A stretch of 64,000 nt of DNA from Xiheimicrobium sp052034585 (GCA_052034585.1 JBPOIJ010000038.1:62001-126000); one strand, 5' to 3'. Counted from the first letter of the stretch, positions 8,120-19,046 are shown. Notes: generated by a model from the letters alone, not told the origin. Numbers and translations are program-made.

Positions 8120-9526
8120 CTATTCCTCTCTCCAGTACACGAGCCGCCCGAGCCCATCGTCGAGCCGAATGACGGCGGTGATGGTTCGGGTGACGTCGCC
8201 CGCCGAGCCGGTGACGGCTACGCGGTAGGTGTTGCTCTTGTCGCCGATGATGCGCTGGTTCTGCGGGTTGTTGAGGATCGACTGGTTCACCACGATGCCC
8301 GTCGAAGCGACGATGTTCACGAAGTCGACGATGCTCATGCCGAACATGGCGAAGAGCCGGGCGGCGCGAATGCGCTTGATGACGGTGTCGATGAAGATCG
8401 GGTCGGCGAGGCGCGGGTCGAGGCGGAGCGGGTCGGCCACCGAGCGAATCGCGATCTCGAGCATCACCGGATCGTCGGTGTTGATGTTCAACCGCGCGTT
8501 CATGTCTGGGTAGACGGTGAACTTCTCCTTGAACGCAGCCATGAAGCGATCGTTGACGCCGTGAACGAGGAAGGCCTCGTCGAGGCTGTCGAAGCGGGCG
8601 TTCTTCGCCCGGTAGCGGGTCTCGTAGTTCGAGTAGCCGGCGTTCTCGTCGGAGAAGCCCTTCACGAAGGGCTCGCCCTGGCCGGTGAGGTTCAAGCTCG
8701 AGCCGGTCTCGTCCTCGTCGATCCAGTCGCGCATGCCGATGATGACCTCGTTCGCCGGCACCTTGAGGCGGTTCGAGTCTTCCTTCTCGAAGAGGAACTC
8801 GTAGCGCTTGTCGTTGAGCGTCGTGGCGAGCTGGTTGGCGACCACGACCGCGACGAGCTGGGGAGCGTCGAGCTTGTTCAAGTTGATGCGCTCTTCTTCG
8901 TCGGAGATGACGGTGTCGAAGCAGCCCGAGAACGAGCCGAACTTCTTGCTCTGCATCTCCTTGCCGAGCTCGGGGTTCTCGTCGTCGAACTCGAACTTCT
9001 TGTTCTTCGGCGCCGGCGCGAGCCCCCCCTTCTCGGTGACCTCGGGGACCATGCCCTCGAGCATGTGGCAGTCCACCTTCGCCATGCGCCAGAGCTGAAT
9101 GCTCGCGGTGCTCATGCCTGGAGCGCCCGCGCCGGGAGCCCCTGCGCCCGCGCCACCCAGGGCTCCACCGAGCGCCCCGCCGAGGGCGCCACCCGGTCCG
9201 CCGCCCAGGAGCGCGCCCAGGCCCGGGTTGCTGCCGAGAATGCCCTGGAGCATGCCCCCGAAGTTGGGGATCGGCATCTGATCGATCTGCTTCTGGTAGC
9301 GCAGCATCAGCCGTGAGAGCGCGATGCCCGAGCGCGCGAGGTAGCTCGCCCGCAGCTCGTCACGTTGGTTGGTGGCGAGCCGCAGCTCGACCATCGAGTT
9401 GTAACGCACCTCGTTGGCCACCAAGGCCAGCACGGCGATGCCGACGAGCACGAGCAGCAGCGCGACGCCACGCTCGGTCTTGTTCCCGCGCCGAGGAGCG
9501 CGTCTGGCCAGTCGCGCGCGCCTCAC
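8120..9526 (-). CDS. gspK: Type II secretion minor pseudopilin GspK
   Basis: A 468-residue large minor pseudopilin. After a basic leader, the processing site ERG|VALLLVLVGIAVLALVA lacks Glu at +5, as is usual for GspK. A globular domain follows with the helical-insert segments seen in this family (DEEERINLNKLDAPQLV; NLTGQGEPFVKGFSDENAGY). An unusual Gly/Ala/Pro-rich insert (about residues 105-140) interrupts the domain. The start is GTG 9526, and GTGA at 9523-9526 overlaps the gspJ-side stop. GspK is expected to cap the pseudopilus tip with GspI and GspJ. Confidence 0.92.
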   Translation of the reverse strand: MRRARLARRAPRRGNKTERGVALLLVLVGIAVLALVANEVRYNSMVELRLATNQRDELRASYLARSGIALSRLMLRYQKQIDQMPIPNFGGMLQGILGSNPGLGALLGGGPGGALGGALGGALGGAGAGAPGAGAPGMSTASIQLWRMAKVDCHMLEGMVPEVTEKGGLAPAPKNKKFEFDDENPELGKEMQSKKFGSFSGCFDTVISDEEERINLNKLDAPQLVAVVVANQLATTLNDKRYEFLFEKEDSNRLKVPANEVIIGMRDWIDEDETGSSLNLTGQGEPFVKGFSDENAGYSNYETRYRAKNARFDSLDEAFLVHGVNDRFMAAFKEKFTVYPDMNARLNINTDDPVMLEIAIRSVADPLRLDPRLADPIFIDTVIKRIRAARLFAMFGMSIVDFVNIVASTGIVVNQSILNNPQNQRIIGDKSNTYRVAVTGSAGDVTRTITAVIRLDDGLGRLVYWREE

Positions 9527-10203
9527 TGGAACCTCGGGAACTCGGTGTTGAGCATGATGCGAGCCTGGCTGACGTACTTCACGTCCTTGCCGTTCTCGTC
9601 GACCGCGGTGATCGTGAACTTCACCCGGGTCGGCAGAATGGTGCGCCGCTCACTGCGCCGGGTGTCCCACTCGTCTTCCCACTGCTTGCGCTCGCTGTTC
9701 CAATACTGAAACTCGATCTTCTTGAGGCCCTCGAAGAGGATGTCTTCGGTGCCGCCGCGCTCCATGCGCTCCTCGAGGATCGGCTTCTCTCGGCGCACGA
9801 GATCTTGCCGGTCGCGCACCTTGGGATCGGGCGAGCGCTTCACCGAGTACTCCACGACCATCTGGTCGCTCTCCTTCGCGTCGGCGTAGAGGCGCTGGTG
9901 GGCGAGGCTGGTGAACATCAGCTTCTCTCGAGTGCCGACGAAGTTGGTCGGCCGATCGAACGCGTCGCGGTACCGCTTGGAGTCGTACCGATCGCTCACG
10001 TAGGCGGCGCCGATCTCTCGCGCCATGCGGCTCGTCGCGGCCCGGAGCATTCGGTACTTCTCGGCTTGCCCCTCGATCACGTCCTTGTTGGCGATGGTGG
10101 TCGAGAAGGTGATGCCGATGACGACGCCGATGAAGGCGGTGATGCCGATCGCGGTCACGACCTCGATGAGGGTGAAGCCGCGGCGGGACGAGAGGAGGCT
10201 CAC
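9523..10203 (-). CDS. gspJ: Type II secretion minor pseudopilin GspJ
   Basis: A 226-residue protein with the type IV prepilin signal SRRG|FTLIEVVTAIGIT near the N-terminus (cleavage after Gly at about 9, Glu at +5), then a hydrophobic helix and a beta-rich globular domain. Start is GTG 10203, overlapping the gspI stop by four bases. The order H-I-J-K and the length fit GspJ. A prepilin peptidase (GspO/PilD) is needed for processing and is not encoded in this window. Confidence 0.92.
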   Translation of the reverse strand: MSLLSSRRGFTLIEVVTAIGITAFIGVVIGITFSTTIANKDVIEGQAEKYRMLRAATSRMAREIGAAYVSDRYDSKRYRDAFDRPTNFVGTREKLMFTSLAHQRLYADAKESDQMVVEYSVKRSPDPKVRDRQDLVRREKPILEERMERGGTEDILFEGLKKIEFQYWNSERKQWEDEWDTRRSERRTILPTRVKFTITAVDENGKDVKYVSQARIMLNTEFPRFQ

Positions 10204-11129
10204 TTGAAGGTGCCTCCGCGAATGACGTTGCCGATGCCGGAAGGGAGCAGGTTGGGCACCGTCGGGCCCAAGGTGTTGAGCCCGGGCGCGCCCCCGCGTT
10301 GCGCCTGGAACTGCGCCGCGGTGATCACCACCTGGTTGTTGGCTGGGTTGATCATCTGGCCGTTGGGGCCAGGGGTCGCGTTGGGCACCGGCTGGCCCGT
10401 GGTGGCGTCGACGTAGACGTCGGCGGCTGCGCCCGACGGAGCACCAGCCATCGCGGCGGCGCCTCCGTTGCGATCGGAGCCGGGCCCCAGGGAGACGACG
10501 TGGGTGACGAGATCGATGCTCTCGGTCACCTTGCCTTCCTTCCAGGTGACGGTGAGGTGCACCTCGCGAACCGACTTCTGGAGGGTGTCGACCATCGTCT
10601 GGAATTGGGCGGTGAGCGGGTTGGCGGCGCCGAGCGCGCCCATGAGCCCGCCCATGCCTCCCGCACCACCTGGAGCAGCGCCCCCGAGCGCCGCCGCCGC
10701 GAGCCCAGCCGCACCGGCGCCACCGGGCGCTCCACCCGAGCCGAAGAGCGCTGCGAGCGGGCTGCTCTTCCCGTCCTTCCCGTCACCGCCGCCGAGCGGG
10801 AGGTTGAAGAGCGCGCTGAACATCTGCTCGGGCGTCAGGCCGTTGGTGCGCGGCGCGATGATCTTCGCCCGCCACTTGTACGAGGGCCACCCTTCGGCGC
10901 TGAAGTCGCCGGCGTCTTCGTCGTCGTCCGCGGGCAACGGCTCGTCGTACAGCTTCTGCTCGATGTCCGTCATCTTCGAGCGGGCGAGCAGGGTGGCGAC
11001 GGTGAGCTTGCGCGCGTAGACGTGGGCCGCCACCGCGGTCGAGTTGATGTCCAAGATGGCCATCAGCGAAATCGCCAGAATCGACATGGCGACGACGGTC
11101 TCGAGCAAGGTGAAGGCGCGCTTGTTCAT
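10200..11129 (-). CDS. gspI: Type II secretion minor pseudopilin GspI with Gly/Ala insert
   Basis: A 309-residue protein, about two to three times the usual GspI length. The prepilin site NKRA|FTLLETVVAMSIL has Ala rather than the usual Gly at -1, which is odd and may affect processing; Glu at +5 is kept. The extra length comes from a Gly/Ala/Pro-rich insert in the middle (about 130-190) and a Pro/Gln/Gly-rich tail of about 90 residues. Start is ATG 11129, overlapping the gspH stop (ATGA 11126-11129). The frame is open further upstream, but that is shadow of gspH. Confidence 0.9.
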   Translation of the reverse strand: MNKRAFTLLETVVAMSILAISLMAILDINSTAVAAHVYARKLTVATLLARSKMTDIEQKLYDEPLPADDDEDAGDFSAEGWPSYKWRAKIIAPRTNGLTPEQMFSALFNLPLGGGDGKDGKSSPLAALFGSGGAPGGAGAAGLAAAALGGAAPGGAGGMGGLMGALGAANPLTAQFQTMVDTLQKSVREVHLTVTWKEGKVTESIDLVTHVVSLGPGSDRNGGAAAMAGAPSGAAADVYVDATTGQPVPNATPGPNGQMINPANNQVVITAAQFQAQRGGAPGLNTLGPTVPNLLPSGIGNVIRGGTFK

Positions 11130-11833
11130 GAGCGTGGCAGCTCCAGCGCCTCGGCGTGGATCACCGTCTTCCCCGTCAAGGGAGACACGGTGAGCGTCCA
11201 CACGTTCTTGCCTTGCTTCACGTAGATCTGGGCCCGCTCGGTGAAGCCCTGGGGAAAGAAATAGAGATAGGCGACGCCGTGCTTGGTCGGCGTCTTGAGC
11301 TTGCTCGTCCAGACCTCGACCTCGACGCCGCTGGGCAGCGAGTGATCGACGACGTCTTCCGAGGAGAAGCTCGAGAACTTGGCGCTGTCTTCGACCCGGT
11401 TCTTCTCGCGGGCCATCAGCTCCTGAAGGTTGGGGCCGGTGTCGCTGCCACCGAGGGAGCGGAAGCGGGTGTCGTCTTCGTCGCGGCGGCGCTTGTCCTT
11501 CTCCTTCGCTTCGGCGCTGCGTTGCTCGTCTTCGCGATTGGCACCGGCGGTGATGCCTCCCTTGGCGCACTCGGCGCGGTACTTCACCTCGTCGTCGTCG
11601 CCGCCCTTCTTGGGCAGCTCGAACACCAGCCGGCAGGTCTTCCCCGAGAGCGCGGCGGTGTCGTAGAGCGAGCGAATGGTGCCGGCGAGCTCGGCGCTGG
11701 CTTCCTTGGCCTTCGCGCCGGTGAGGGCCCCCACGCCGAAGACGACCGCAGCGAACAGCACCACCACGATGCCGAGCGCGACGACGAGCTCGATCAGGGT
11801 GATGCCGCGGCGGTGGCGGAGAGGGCGGCGCAT
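11126..11833 (-). CDS. gspH: Type II secretion minor pseudopilin GspH
   Basis: A 235-residue protein with the prepilin site HRRG|ITLIELVVALGIV (Ile at +1, Glu at +5), a hydrophobic helix and a globular domain carrying a Lys/Glu/Asp-rich charged insert at about residues 95-140. Start is ATG 11833, which shares one base with the stop of the 40-residue gene before it (TGATG), so translation is coupled. The position after gspG identifies it as GspH. Confidence 0.88.
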   Translation of the reverse strand: MRRPLRHRRGITLIELVVALGIVVVLFAAVVFGVGALTGAKAKEASAELAGTIRSLYDTAALSGKTCRLVFELPKKGGDDDEVKYRAECAKGGITAGANREDEQRSAEAKEKDKRRRDEDDTRFRSLGGSDTGPNLQELMAREKNRVEDSAKFSSFSSEDVVDHSLPSGVEVEVWTSKLKTPTKHGVAYLYFFPQGFTERAQIYVKQGKNVWTLTVSPLTGKTVIHAEALELPRS

Positions 11834-11955
11834 CAGAAGACCTGCTTGAGCACGTCGAGCACGAGCCACACGAGGGCCGAGGCGCCGAGCCCCAGGGCGA
11901 TGGCCGCGGGGGAGAGACCGCTCGTTCGTTCGCGTTCGGGTCCGGTGGGGCTCAT
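11833..11955 (-). CDS. Single-helix microprotein between gspG and gspH
   Basis: A 40-residue ORF starting at ATG 11955: MSPTGPERERTSGL, then one hydrophobic helix (about 15-36, SPAAIALGLGASALVWLVLD), and a short KQVF tail. It begins four bases after the gspG stop, and its TGA shares a base with the gspH ATG. The tight spacing, coupling and clean amphipathic layout argue that it is translated. No family is recognised. The basic/acidic N-terminus with a single helix would suit a small inner-membrane subunit of the pseudopilus platform, which is inference. Confidence 0.6.
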   Translation of the reverse strand: MSPTGPERERTSGLSPAAIALGLGASALVWLVLDVLKQVF

Positions 11956-11959
11956 GGCG

Positions 11960-12376
11960 TCACTGCTTCTTCTGGCCGATGTCCTTCGAGGAGATGTCGG
12001 CGTCGGTGTCGGTACCACCCGGCGCCTTGTCCTTGCCGTAGGAGATGATCACCGGGTTCGAACCCTCTTTCATGTACACATATTCGGTGTCCCACGGGTC
12101 GGTCGGCACCCGTTCGAGGATCTGGGTGTCGACGAGCGCCTTCAAGCCGACGCCGGTGTCGGGGTAGTTGCCCTTCTTGGCGTAGTAGGTCTTGAGCGCG
12201 TTCTGGATGTTCTGGATGTCCATCTTGGCGCGGTCGACCTTCGCCTGCTCGAGCTGGGGAATGACGGCGACGCCGACGGCGGCCATCAGCAACGACAGAA
12301 TGGTGATCACGACGATGATCTCGATCAGCGTCATGCCGCGAGCGCGTCGGCGGCGATTGAGGGCTTTGCGAACCAT
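11960..12376 (-). CDS. gspG: Type II secretion major pseudopilin GspG
   Basis: A 138-residue protein of normal GspG size. The basic leader ends at ARG|MTLIEIIVVITILSLLMA (Met at +1, Glu at +5). The body has the GspG hallmarks: IQNALKTYYAKKGNYPDTGVGL, then a DPWDTEYVYM block and a C-terminal GTDTDADISSKDIG calcium-site loop. Start is ATG 12376, preceded by AAGGAAG at good Shine-Dalgarno spacing. It is the main building block of the pseudopilus piston, flanked on both sides by tiny single-helix genes. Confidence 0.96.
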   Translation of the reverse strand: MVRKALNRRRRARGMTLIEIIVVITILSLLMAAVGVAVIPQLEQAKVDRAKMDIQNIQNALKTYYAKKGNYPDTGVGLKALVDTQILERVPTDPWDTEYVYMKEGSNPVIISYGKDKAPGGTDTDADISSKDIGQKKQ

Positions 12377-12387
12377 GGTTCTTCCTT

Positions 12388-12507
12388 TCAGACGTAGAGC
12401 GTGAAGCCGACGACGACGAGGCCGGCGGCGAGACCGAGGAGGGCGACGGTGAGGAACCGCCAGAGCCATCGCTCGGTCGCTGGTGGTTGTTTGGAGAGCA
12501 CGTTCAT
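12388..12507 (-). CDS. Single-helix microprotein between gspF and gspG
   Basis: A 39-residue ORF (ATG 12507, TGA 12388-12390). It reads MNVLSKQPPATERWLWRF, then a hydrophobic helix (LTVALLGLAAGLVVVGFTLYV) running to the C-terminus. It fills the space between gspF (stop 12520) and gspG (start 12376) with gaps of 12 and 11 bases. Its topology resembles the other microprotein (polar N-terminus, one helix, almost no tail) without obvious sequence identity. No known family is recognised. Confidence 0.58.
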   Translation of the reverse strand: MNVLSKQPPATERWLWRFLTVALLGLAAGLVVVGFTLYV

Positions 12508-12519
12508 TCTTGCAACACC

Positions 12520-13785
12520 TCAGCGCACCATCGAATTCATCTGCAGAATGGGCATCAAGATCGAGAAGGCGACGAAGGCGATCACCGCGCCCATGCTGAC
12601 GATCATCATCGGCTCGAGCAGCGAGGTCAGCGCGCCGATGCGCACGTTCACCTGCGACTCGTAGCTGTCGGCGACGTTGAGGAGCATGTCTTCGAGCTGG
12701 CCCGAGCGCTCGCCGATCGACACCATGTGGTACACGAGGGGAGGGAACTCGCCCGACTTCTTGAGCGGGTTGGCGATGCTCTCGCCCTCTCGAATCGAGT
12801 CACGCGCCTTGTCGACGACGTCGCTCATCACCGTGTTGGTGACGACGTTCTTCACGATCTCCATCGCGGTGAGGAGCGGCACGCCCGACTTGAGCAGCGT
12901 CGCCAGGGTGCGGGAGAAGCGAGCGACCGAGAGCATGCGCACCAGCGCGCCGAAGACCGGCACCTTGAGCACGAACCGGTCCCACACGGGCTTGCCCTTG
13001 ACGCTGCGGGTCCACTGGAAGCCGAAGATCGCCGTGGCGATGAGGAGCGGCACCAGCACGAACCACCAGTTCTGGAGGAACGTCGACGACCAGATGAGGA
13101 GCCGCGTCGTCCAGGGCAGGGTGACCTTCATGTCGTCGAAGATCTTGGTGACCTTCGGCACCACCACCGTCATCAGCATCACCAGCACGCCGCCGCCGAC
13201 GAACATCATGATGATCGGGTAGACCATCGTGCCGACGATCTTCTGGCGCAGCCGGGCCTGGCCTTCGGTGAACTCGGCGAGGCGCAGGAGCACCGAGTCG
13301 AGCGCGCCCGACGACTCACCGGCGCGGATCATGTTGATGAACAGGTTGCCGAACACCTTGTTGTGGCCGTTGAGCGCGTCGGCGAGCGAGTTGCCTTCGT
13401 TCACCTTCTGCTTCACGTCGGAGAGGATGCGCTTGAGCTGTTCCTTCTCGACCTGATCGACCATCGCGGTGAGCGCTTCGACGAGCGTCACCCCCGCGCC
13501 GAGCAGCGTCGCCAGCTGCCGGGTCATGATCGCGATGTCGTCGGTGTTGATGCGCCCGCGCGCGAGCCGGCGGAGGTTGATGTCCGACGAGAGCGCCTGA
13601 GAGGCGGCGGCCTTGGCGCCCTTCGTCGCCGCCTTGAGGCCCGCCTCGGCCTGGCCCACCACCTCGGTGAGGAAGATGCCTTCCTTCCGAAGCGCCGCGC
13701 GGAGCGCCTTGGGCGAGTCGGCCTCCTTGAGGGCCGTCACCGTCTTCCCGTTGGCCGCGAGGCCTCTGTACTCGAAGACGGGCAT
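12520..13785 (-). CDS. gspF: Type II secretion inner-membrane protein GspF
   Basis: A 421-residue polytopic platform protein. It has the N-terminal segment MPVFEYRGLAANGKTVTA, two T2SSF repeats of helices (about 85-210 and 290-410), and three transmembrane helices near 185-205, 235-255 and 390-412. The GxxxLxxAL-type motif appears in both halves (LGAGVTLVEAL; LKSGVPLLTAM). It anchors the assembly platform and contacts the GspE ATPase. The gap to gspE is six bases. Confidence 0.95.
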   Translation of the reverse strand: MPVFEYRGLAANGKTVTALKEADSPKALRAALRKEGIFLTEVVGQAEAGLKAATKGAKAAASQALSSDINLRRLARGRINTDDIAIMTRQLATLLGAGVTLVEALTAMVDQVEKEQLKRILSDVKQKVNEGNSLADALNGHNKVFGNLFINMIRAGESSGALDSVLLRLAEFTEGQARLRQKIVGTMVYPIIMMFVGGGVLVMLMTVVVPKVTKIFDDMKVTLPWTTRLLIWSSTFLQNWWFVLVPLLIATAIFGFQWTRSVKGKPVWDRFVLKVPVFGALVRMLSVARFSRTLATLLKSGVPLLTAMEIVKNVVTNTVMSDVVDKARDSIREGESIANPLKKSGEFPPLVYHMVSIGERSGQLEDMLLNVADSYESQVNVRIGALTSLLEPMMIVSMGAVIAFVAFSILMPILQMNSMVR

Positions 13786-13791
13786 GGCGAA

Positions 13792-15579
<1,788 letters not shown>

Positions 15580-15581
15580 GA

Positions 15582-18011
15582 CTACTGGATCTCCGGCTGC
15601 ACCTTGAGCTGTTCGGGGTTCGGCTCCTTCACCGGCACGGGCGGGGTGCCCGGCTTCACCTCGCCCTTGGGCGCGTCGGGCGTGGCGGGCGGGGTCGCAG
15701 TCGACGGTTGGATCACCTTCTCGCCAGGGCTGCCCGGGCCGCCGTTCTCGATGCGGTTGAGCTCCTTGTTCAGCAATTGAGTCATTCGCGCGAGCGGGCC
15801 GGGTTTGCGGTTGAAGTCGATCGCGACGTCGTAGGCGGTGGTGGCGCCGTAGAACTGCTCGACGAACTGCTGCCGCTCCTTCAACTTGCGCTCGAAGATG
15901 CGGCGGAAGTCACCAGCGTCGCGAATGATGTACGGGGTGAGGAAGAGCAGCAGGTTCGTCTTCACCTTGCGGCGCGTCTGCTGACGGAACAGGTTGCCGA
16001 GGAGCGGAATGTCGCCGAGCAGCGGGGTCTTCGACACCGACTCGACCAACCGGTCCTGCATGATGCCGCCGATCACCACCGTCTCCTGATCCTTCGCGAC
16101 CACCGTCGTCTTCGCGCTGCGCTTGGAGGTCGTGGGGCCGAGCACTGGATCGGAGGAGGCGATCTCTTCGATCTGCTCGTTGATCACCAAGCGCACGTAG
16201 TCCGACTCGTTGATCTGCGGCTTGATCGACAGCTTGAGATCGACGTTCTGCCGTTGAATCTGGCCGAACACGCCGCCACCCAGGCCACCGAGCGCGCCGA
16301 GCGATCCCAACCCTCCGAGGCCCCCCAACCCAGACTGCCCACCAAGCCCAGAGAGGCCCGCGAGGCCACCAAGCCCGCCGAGCCCGCCCGCCGAGAAGCC
16401 CGACTGAAAGGGCACGTTCTGGCCGACCGTGATCTCGGCTTCTTCGTTGTCGGTGGTGAGGATGTGCGGCGTCGACAACACGTTCACGTCGCTCGACGTC
16501 TGCAACGCATTGATGACGATGCCAAAGTTGGGAATCTGCAGGCCGCCGATGTTCAAGGTTTGCGAGCTCTGGAGGCCACCCAGGAACCCGGAGAGCGAGA
16601 TGAGGTTCGCGATGCTGATGCTCGGCGGCAGACCCTGCCGCGAGTACTTCGTGCCGAAGAAGACCGGGGTGACGTCGCTGGAGGGCAGGGGCACGCCTCC
16701 GTGGAAGTTGATGCCGAGCTCGGAGTTCCGGTCGAGGTTCACTTCCATGATCACCGCTTCGACGAAGACCTGCCGACGCTGAATGTCGAGCTTCTCGATG
16801 ACCCGCACGAGCGAGCGGTAGTCGTTCTGGGCGGCGATGATCACGAGCGCGTTGGTCGACTTGTCGGCCGACACCTTCACCTCACCCGAGAAGAGCTCGG
16901 CTGCGGTGGTGGCTCGGGGCGCGCCTCCAGGCGGCGGTGGCGTCGGCGTCTTCGGCCGGTTGGCGGTGCCCTGGGCGAGCGTCTGCAGAGTCGAGGCGAC
17001 GTCTTCGGCGTTGGCGTTCTCCAGATAGTAGACGTTGATGCGGCCCTCTCCGCCCGAGATGGGAATGTCGATCTCCCGAATGAGCGCCATCGCGCGGTCC
17101 ATCGCGGCGGGGCTGGCGATGATGATGAGCTTGTTGGTGCGCTCGTTCGGAATGAGCTGGGTGAGGGTGGCTGGCCCGGCGGTCTCGGGGTTGGAGACCG
17201 CTGGCGCAGGCGACCCAGGCGGCGGCGGAGGCGGAATGAACCCTCCAGGCCGTTGCCCAGGCCGGTTCACCTTGGCCTCGAACAGCTTGGTCACCTGATC
17301 GGCGATCTCCTGCGCGGTCGCGTACTGGATTTGGATCACCCGCATCTCGTCGGACGAGGCGCGCGAGTCGAGCTGTTCCACCAGCCTCTCGAGCCGGTGC
17401 ATGTTCGAGGCGAGGTCGTTGATGATGATGGTGTCGGGCTGGAAGGGAATGGTGTCGCCCGAAGGGGTGACCAATTGCTGCAACACGCCGCGCAGCTGCT
17501 CGATCTCGACGTGTTTGATCTTGAACATGCGGGTGACCATCTGCTCGTTCATCGTGTACTGCTCTGTCGGATCGATGATGGTCTGAATGGGAAACTGCTT
17601 GGCCCGCTGCTTGTCGACGATCTTCATGAACTTGCCGTTCGCGTAGACGGCGAGGCTGTTCGCATCGAGGGCGGCGAGGAACGCGGCGTAGAACTGCTCG
17701 GCGTCGACCTCGACCTTCCCGTTCTCGGGGCCGATGATGCTGATCTTCCCGCGAATGTTCTCCGGCAGGATGAACGTCTTGCAGGTCACGTCGGAGACGG
17801 TCTGGACCAGCTTCTCGATCTCGACCTTGTCGAAGTAGATGTTGTAGCGGCCCTTGCGGCGGCTCTCCTCACAGGTGGCCTTCTTGGGAGCGATGGTGGC
17901 TCCAGGCGCCGCGGGCGGTGGCGGTGGTGTCTGGCCGAACGCGAGCAGCGGCGCGAGCACCGAGACCAGCGACCAGCGACGGAGCGAGGAGATGGAGAAG
18001 CGCGTAGTCAT
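15582..18011 (-). CDS. gspD: Type II secretion outer-membrane secretin GspD
   Basis: An 809-residue protein with a signal peptide (cleavage near LLAFG|QTPPPP), an N0 domain (about 45-130), repeated N1-N3 domains, and the C-terminal secretin barrel with VLSTPHILTTDNEEAEI, VPFQSG, TTVVAKDQETVVIGGI and TPLLGDIPLLGNLFR. A Gly/Leu-rich repetitive insert (DNA about 16265-16400) interrupts the barrel after VPFQSG, in the region of the periplasmic gate or cap. The tail is Pro-rich, without a clear pilotin-binding S-domain. The start is ATG 18011; the TTG at 18017 is less likely. It forms the gated outer-membrane pore. Confidence 0.96.
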   Translation of the reverse strand: MTTRFSISSLRRWSLVSVLAPLLAFGQTPPPPPAAPGATIAPKKATCEESRRKGRYNIYFDKVEIEKLVQTVSDVTCKTFILPENIRGKISIIGPENGKVEVDAEQFYAAFLAALDANSLAVYANGKFMKIVDKQRAKQFPIQTIIDPTEQYTMNEQMVTRMFKIKHVEIEQLRGVLQQLVTPSGDTIPFQPDTIIINDLASNMHRLERLVEQLDSRASSDEMRVIQIQYATAQEIADQVTKLFEAKVNRPGQRPGGFIPPPPPPGSPAPAVSNPETAGPATLTQLIPNERTNKLIIIASPAAMDRAMALIREIDIPISGGEGRINVYYLENANAEDVASTLQTLAQGTANRPKTPTPPPPGGAPRATTAAELFSGEVKVSADKSTNALVIIAAQNDYRSLVRVIEKLDIQRRQVFVEAVIMEVNLDRNSELGINFHGGVPLPSSDVTPVFFGTKYSRQGLPPSISIANLISLSGFLGGLQSSQTLNIGGLQIPNFGIVINALQTSSDVNVLSTPHILTTDNEEAEITVGQNVPFQSGFSAGGLGGLGGLAGLSGLGGQSGLGGLGGLGSLGALGGLGGGVFGQIQRQNVDLKLSIKPQINESDYVRLVINEQIEEIASSDPVLGPTTSKRSAKTTVVAKDQETVVIGGIMQDRLVESVSKTPLLGDIPLLGNLFRQQTRRKVKTNLLLFLTPYIIRDAGDFRRIFERKLKERQQFVEQFYGATTAYDVAIDFNRKPGPLARMTQLLNKELNRIENGGPGSPGEKVIQPSTATPPATPDAPKGEVKPGTPPVPVKEPNPEQLKVQPEIQ

Positions 18012-18023
18012 GGGCAATTCGTT

Positions 18024-18956
18024 TCAGCGAACGTTGTAGGTCTTTCGAACGGTGGCCCCGTTGCGCTCGACCTCGATGTCGATGCGCGAGGCTTCCTTCA
18101 GCTTCGAGTACACCTCGAGGGCCTTCTCGGGGCTGTTCAGCTCGTAGCCGTTGATGCGCTTGATGACGTCGCCGTTTTGGACGCCGATCTTCGAGTAGAT
18201 GGAGTCGGGCCGAATCGAGAACAGCTTGAAGCCCTGGGCCACGCCGTCCTTGAAGGCGGGCACGATGCGGGCCTGCATGGCGACGTCGTTCAGGTTCGAG
18301 AGCGTCTTGTCGATCTCCGCGCGCGGCACTTCGTACTCGTTCTCGCCGAGCTGCTTGATGGTCGAGCCCAGGTTCGACGAGGGCGGCGGCGCGTCGTTGT
18401 ACTTGGCTGGCGCAGCAGCGATCGTCTGCACGGGCGGGGGCGGCGGAGCGGCCATCGAGCCGTCACCCGGGTTCTCATCGATGTACTCGCGCCGATTGTT
18501 GTGTTTGACGATGACGCGCTTGCGCTCGATCTCGAGCACCTCGGCGCCCTGAATCACGTCACCAACCATGTACGTGTTGGTCTTGAGGGTGACGACGTCT
18601 TGAATCGAGGCGACCGACCACTGCGCGTTGGCCGCGACGAGGGTGCCGAGCAGCTTGAGCCGCAGCGAGGAGTGGATCGGCGGCGAGTCCATGTCCACCT
18701 TCGGCGCCTCCGGCTCCTTCACCTCGGGCTCCGGCTTGGGAACGGGCAGACCGGTCAGCTTCGCGATTCGATCGAGGATGAGCTGAGGCACCGGATCGAC
18801 GACCTGCGGCTTGAGCACCTGGCGCCCTTCACCGCTCGGAAGGGGGAGCAGCTGCGCCTCGATGAAGGCGTTGACCGTCTTCCCGACGAAGAACGCCACC
18901 CCGAACATGAACGCGAGGTGGACCAACCAGAAATGGCGCTTGAAGAGGAACTCCAC
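18024..18956 (-). CDS. gspC: Type II secretion system protein GspC
   Basis: A 310-residue bitopic protein: a cytoplasmic stub VEFLFKRHFW, a helix at about 12-32, a periplasmic HR domain (about 105-180) containing KLLGTLVAANAQWSVASI, and a C-terminal PDZ domain (about 220-305) with GFKLFSIRPDSIYSKIGVQNGDVI split over the groove strands. It links the inner-membrane platform to GspD. I chose GTG 18956 because family members begin right before the helix and because a TTGACA box lies between it and the next ATG at 19070. The longer form would add 38 unlikely residues. Confidence 0.9.
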   Translation of the reverse strand: MEFLFKRHFWLVHLAFMFGVAFFVGKTVNAFIEAQLLPLPSGEGRQVLKPQVVDPVPQLILDRIAKLTGLPVPKPEPEVKEPEAPKVDMDSPPIHSSLRLKLLGTLVAANAQWSVASIQDVVTLKTNTYMVGDVIQGAEVLEIERKRVIVKHNNRREYIDENPGDGSMAAPPPPPVQTIAAAPAKYNDAPPPSSNLGSTIKQLGENEYEVPRAEIDKTLSNLNDVAMQARIVPAFKDGVAQGFKLFSIRPDSIYSKIGVQNGDVIKRINGYELNSPEKALEVYSKLKEASRIDIEVERNGATVRKTYNVR

Positions 18957-19046
18957 GGCAACGCCCGAGCTGAGCAAGCCGAATGCCACGAAGGCCCTTG
19001 AATTTGCTGGTGAAATGGCGCGCCGATGGGGCCGTGGCTGCCATTT

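Noticed and set aside
15708..19001. A second 1097-codon plus-strand open frame opposite gspC and gspD
   Set aside because: Same composition bias; it lies exactly over the secretin gene and has no family motif.
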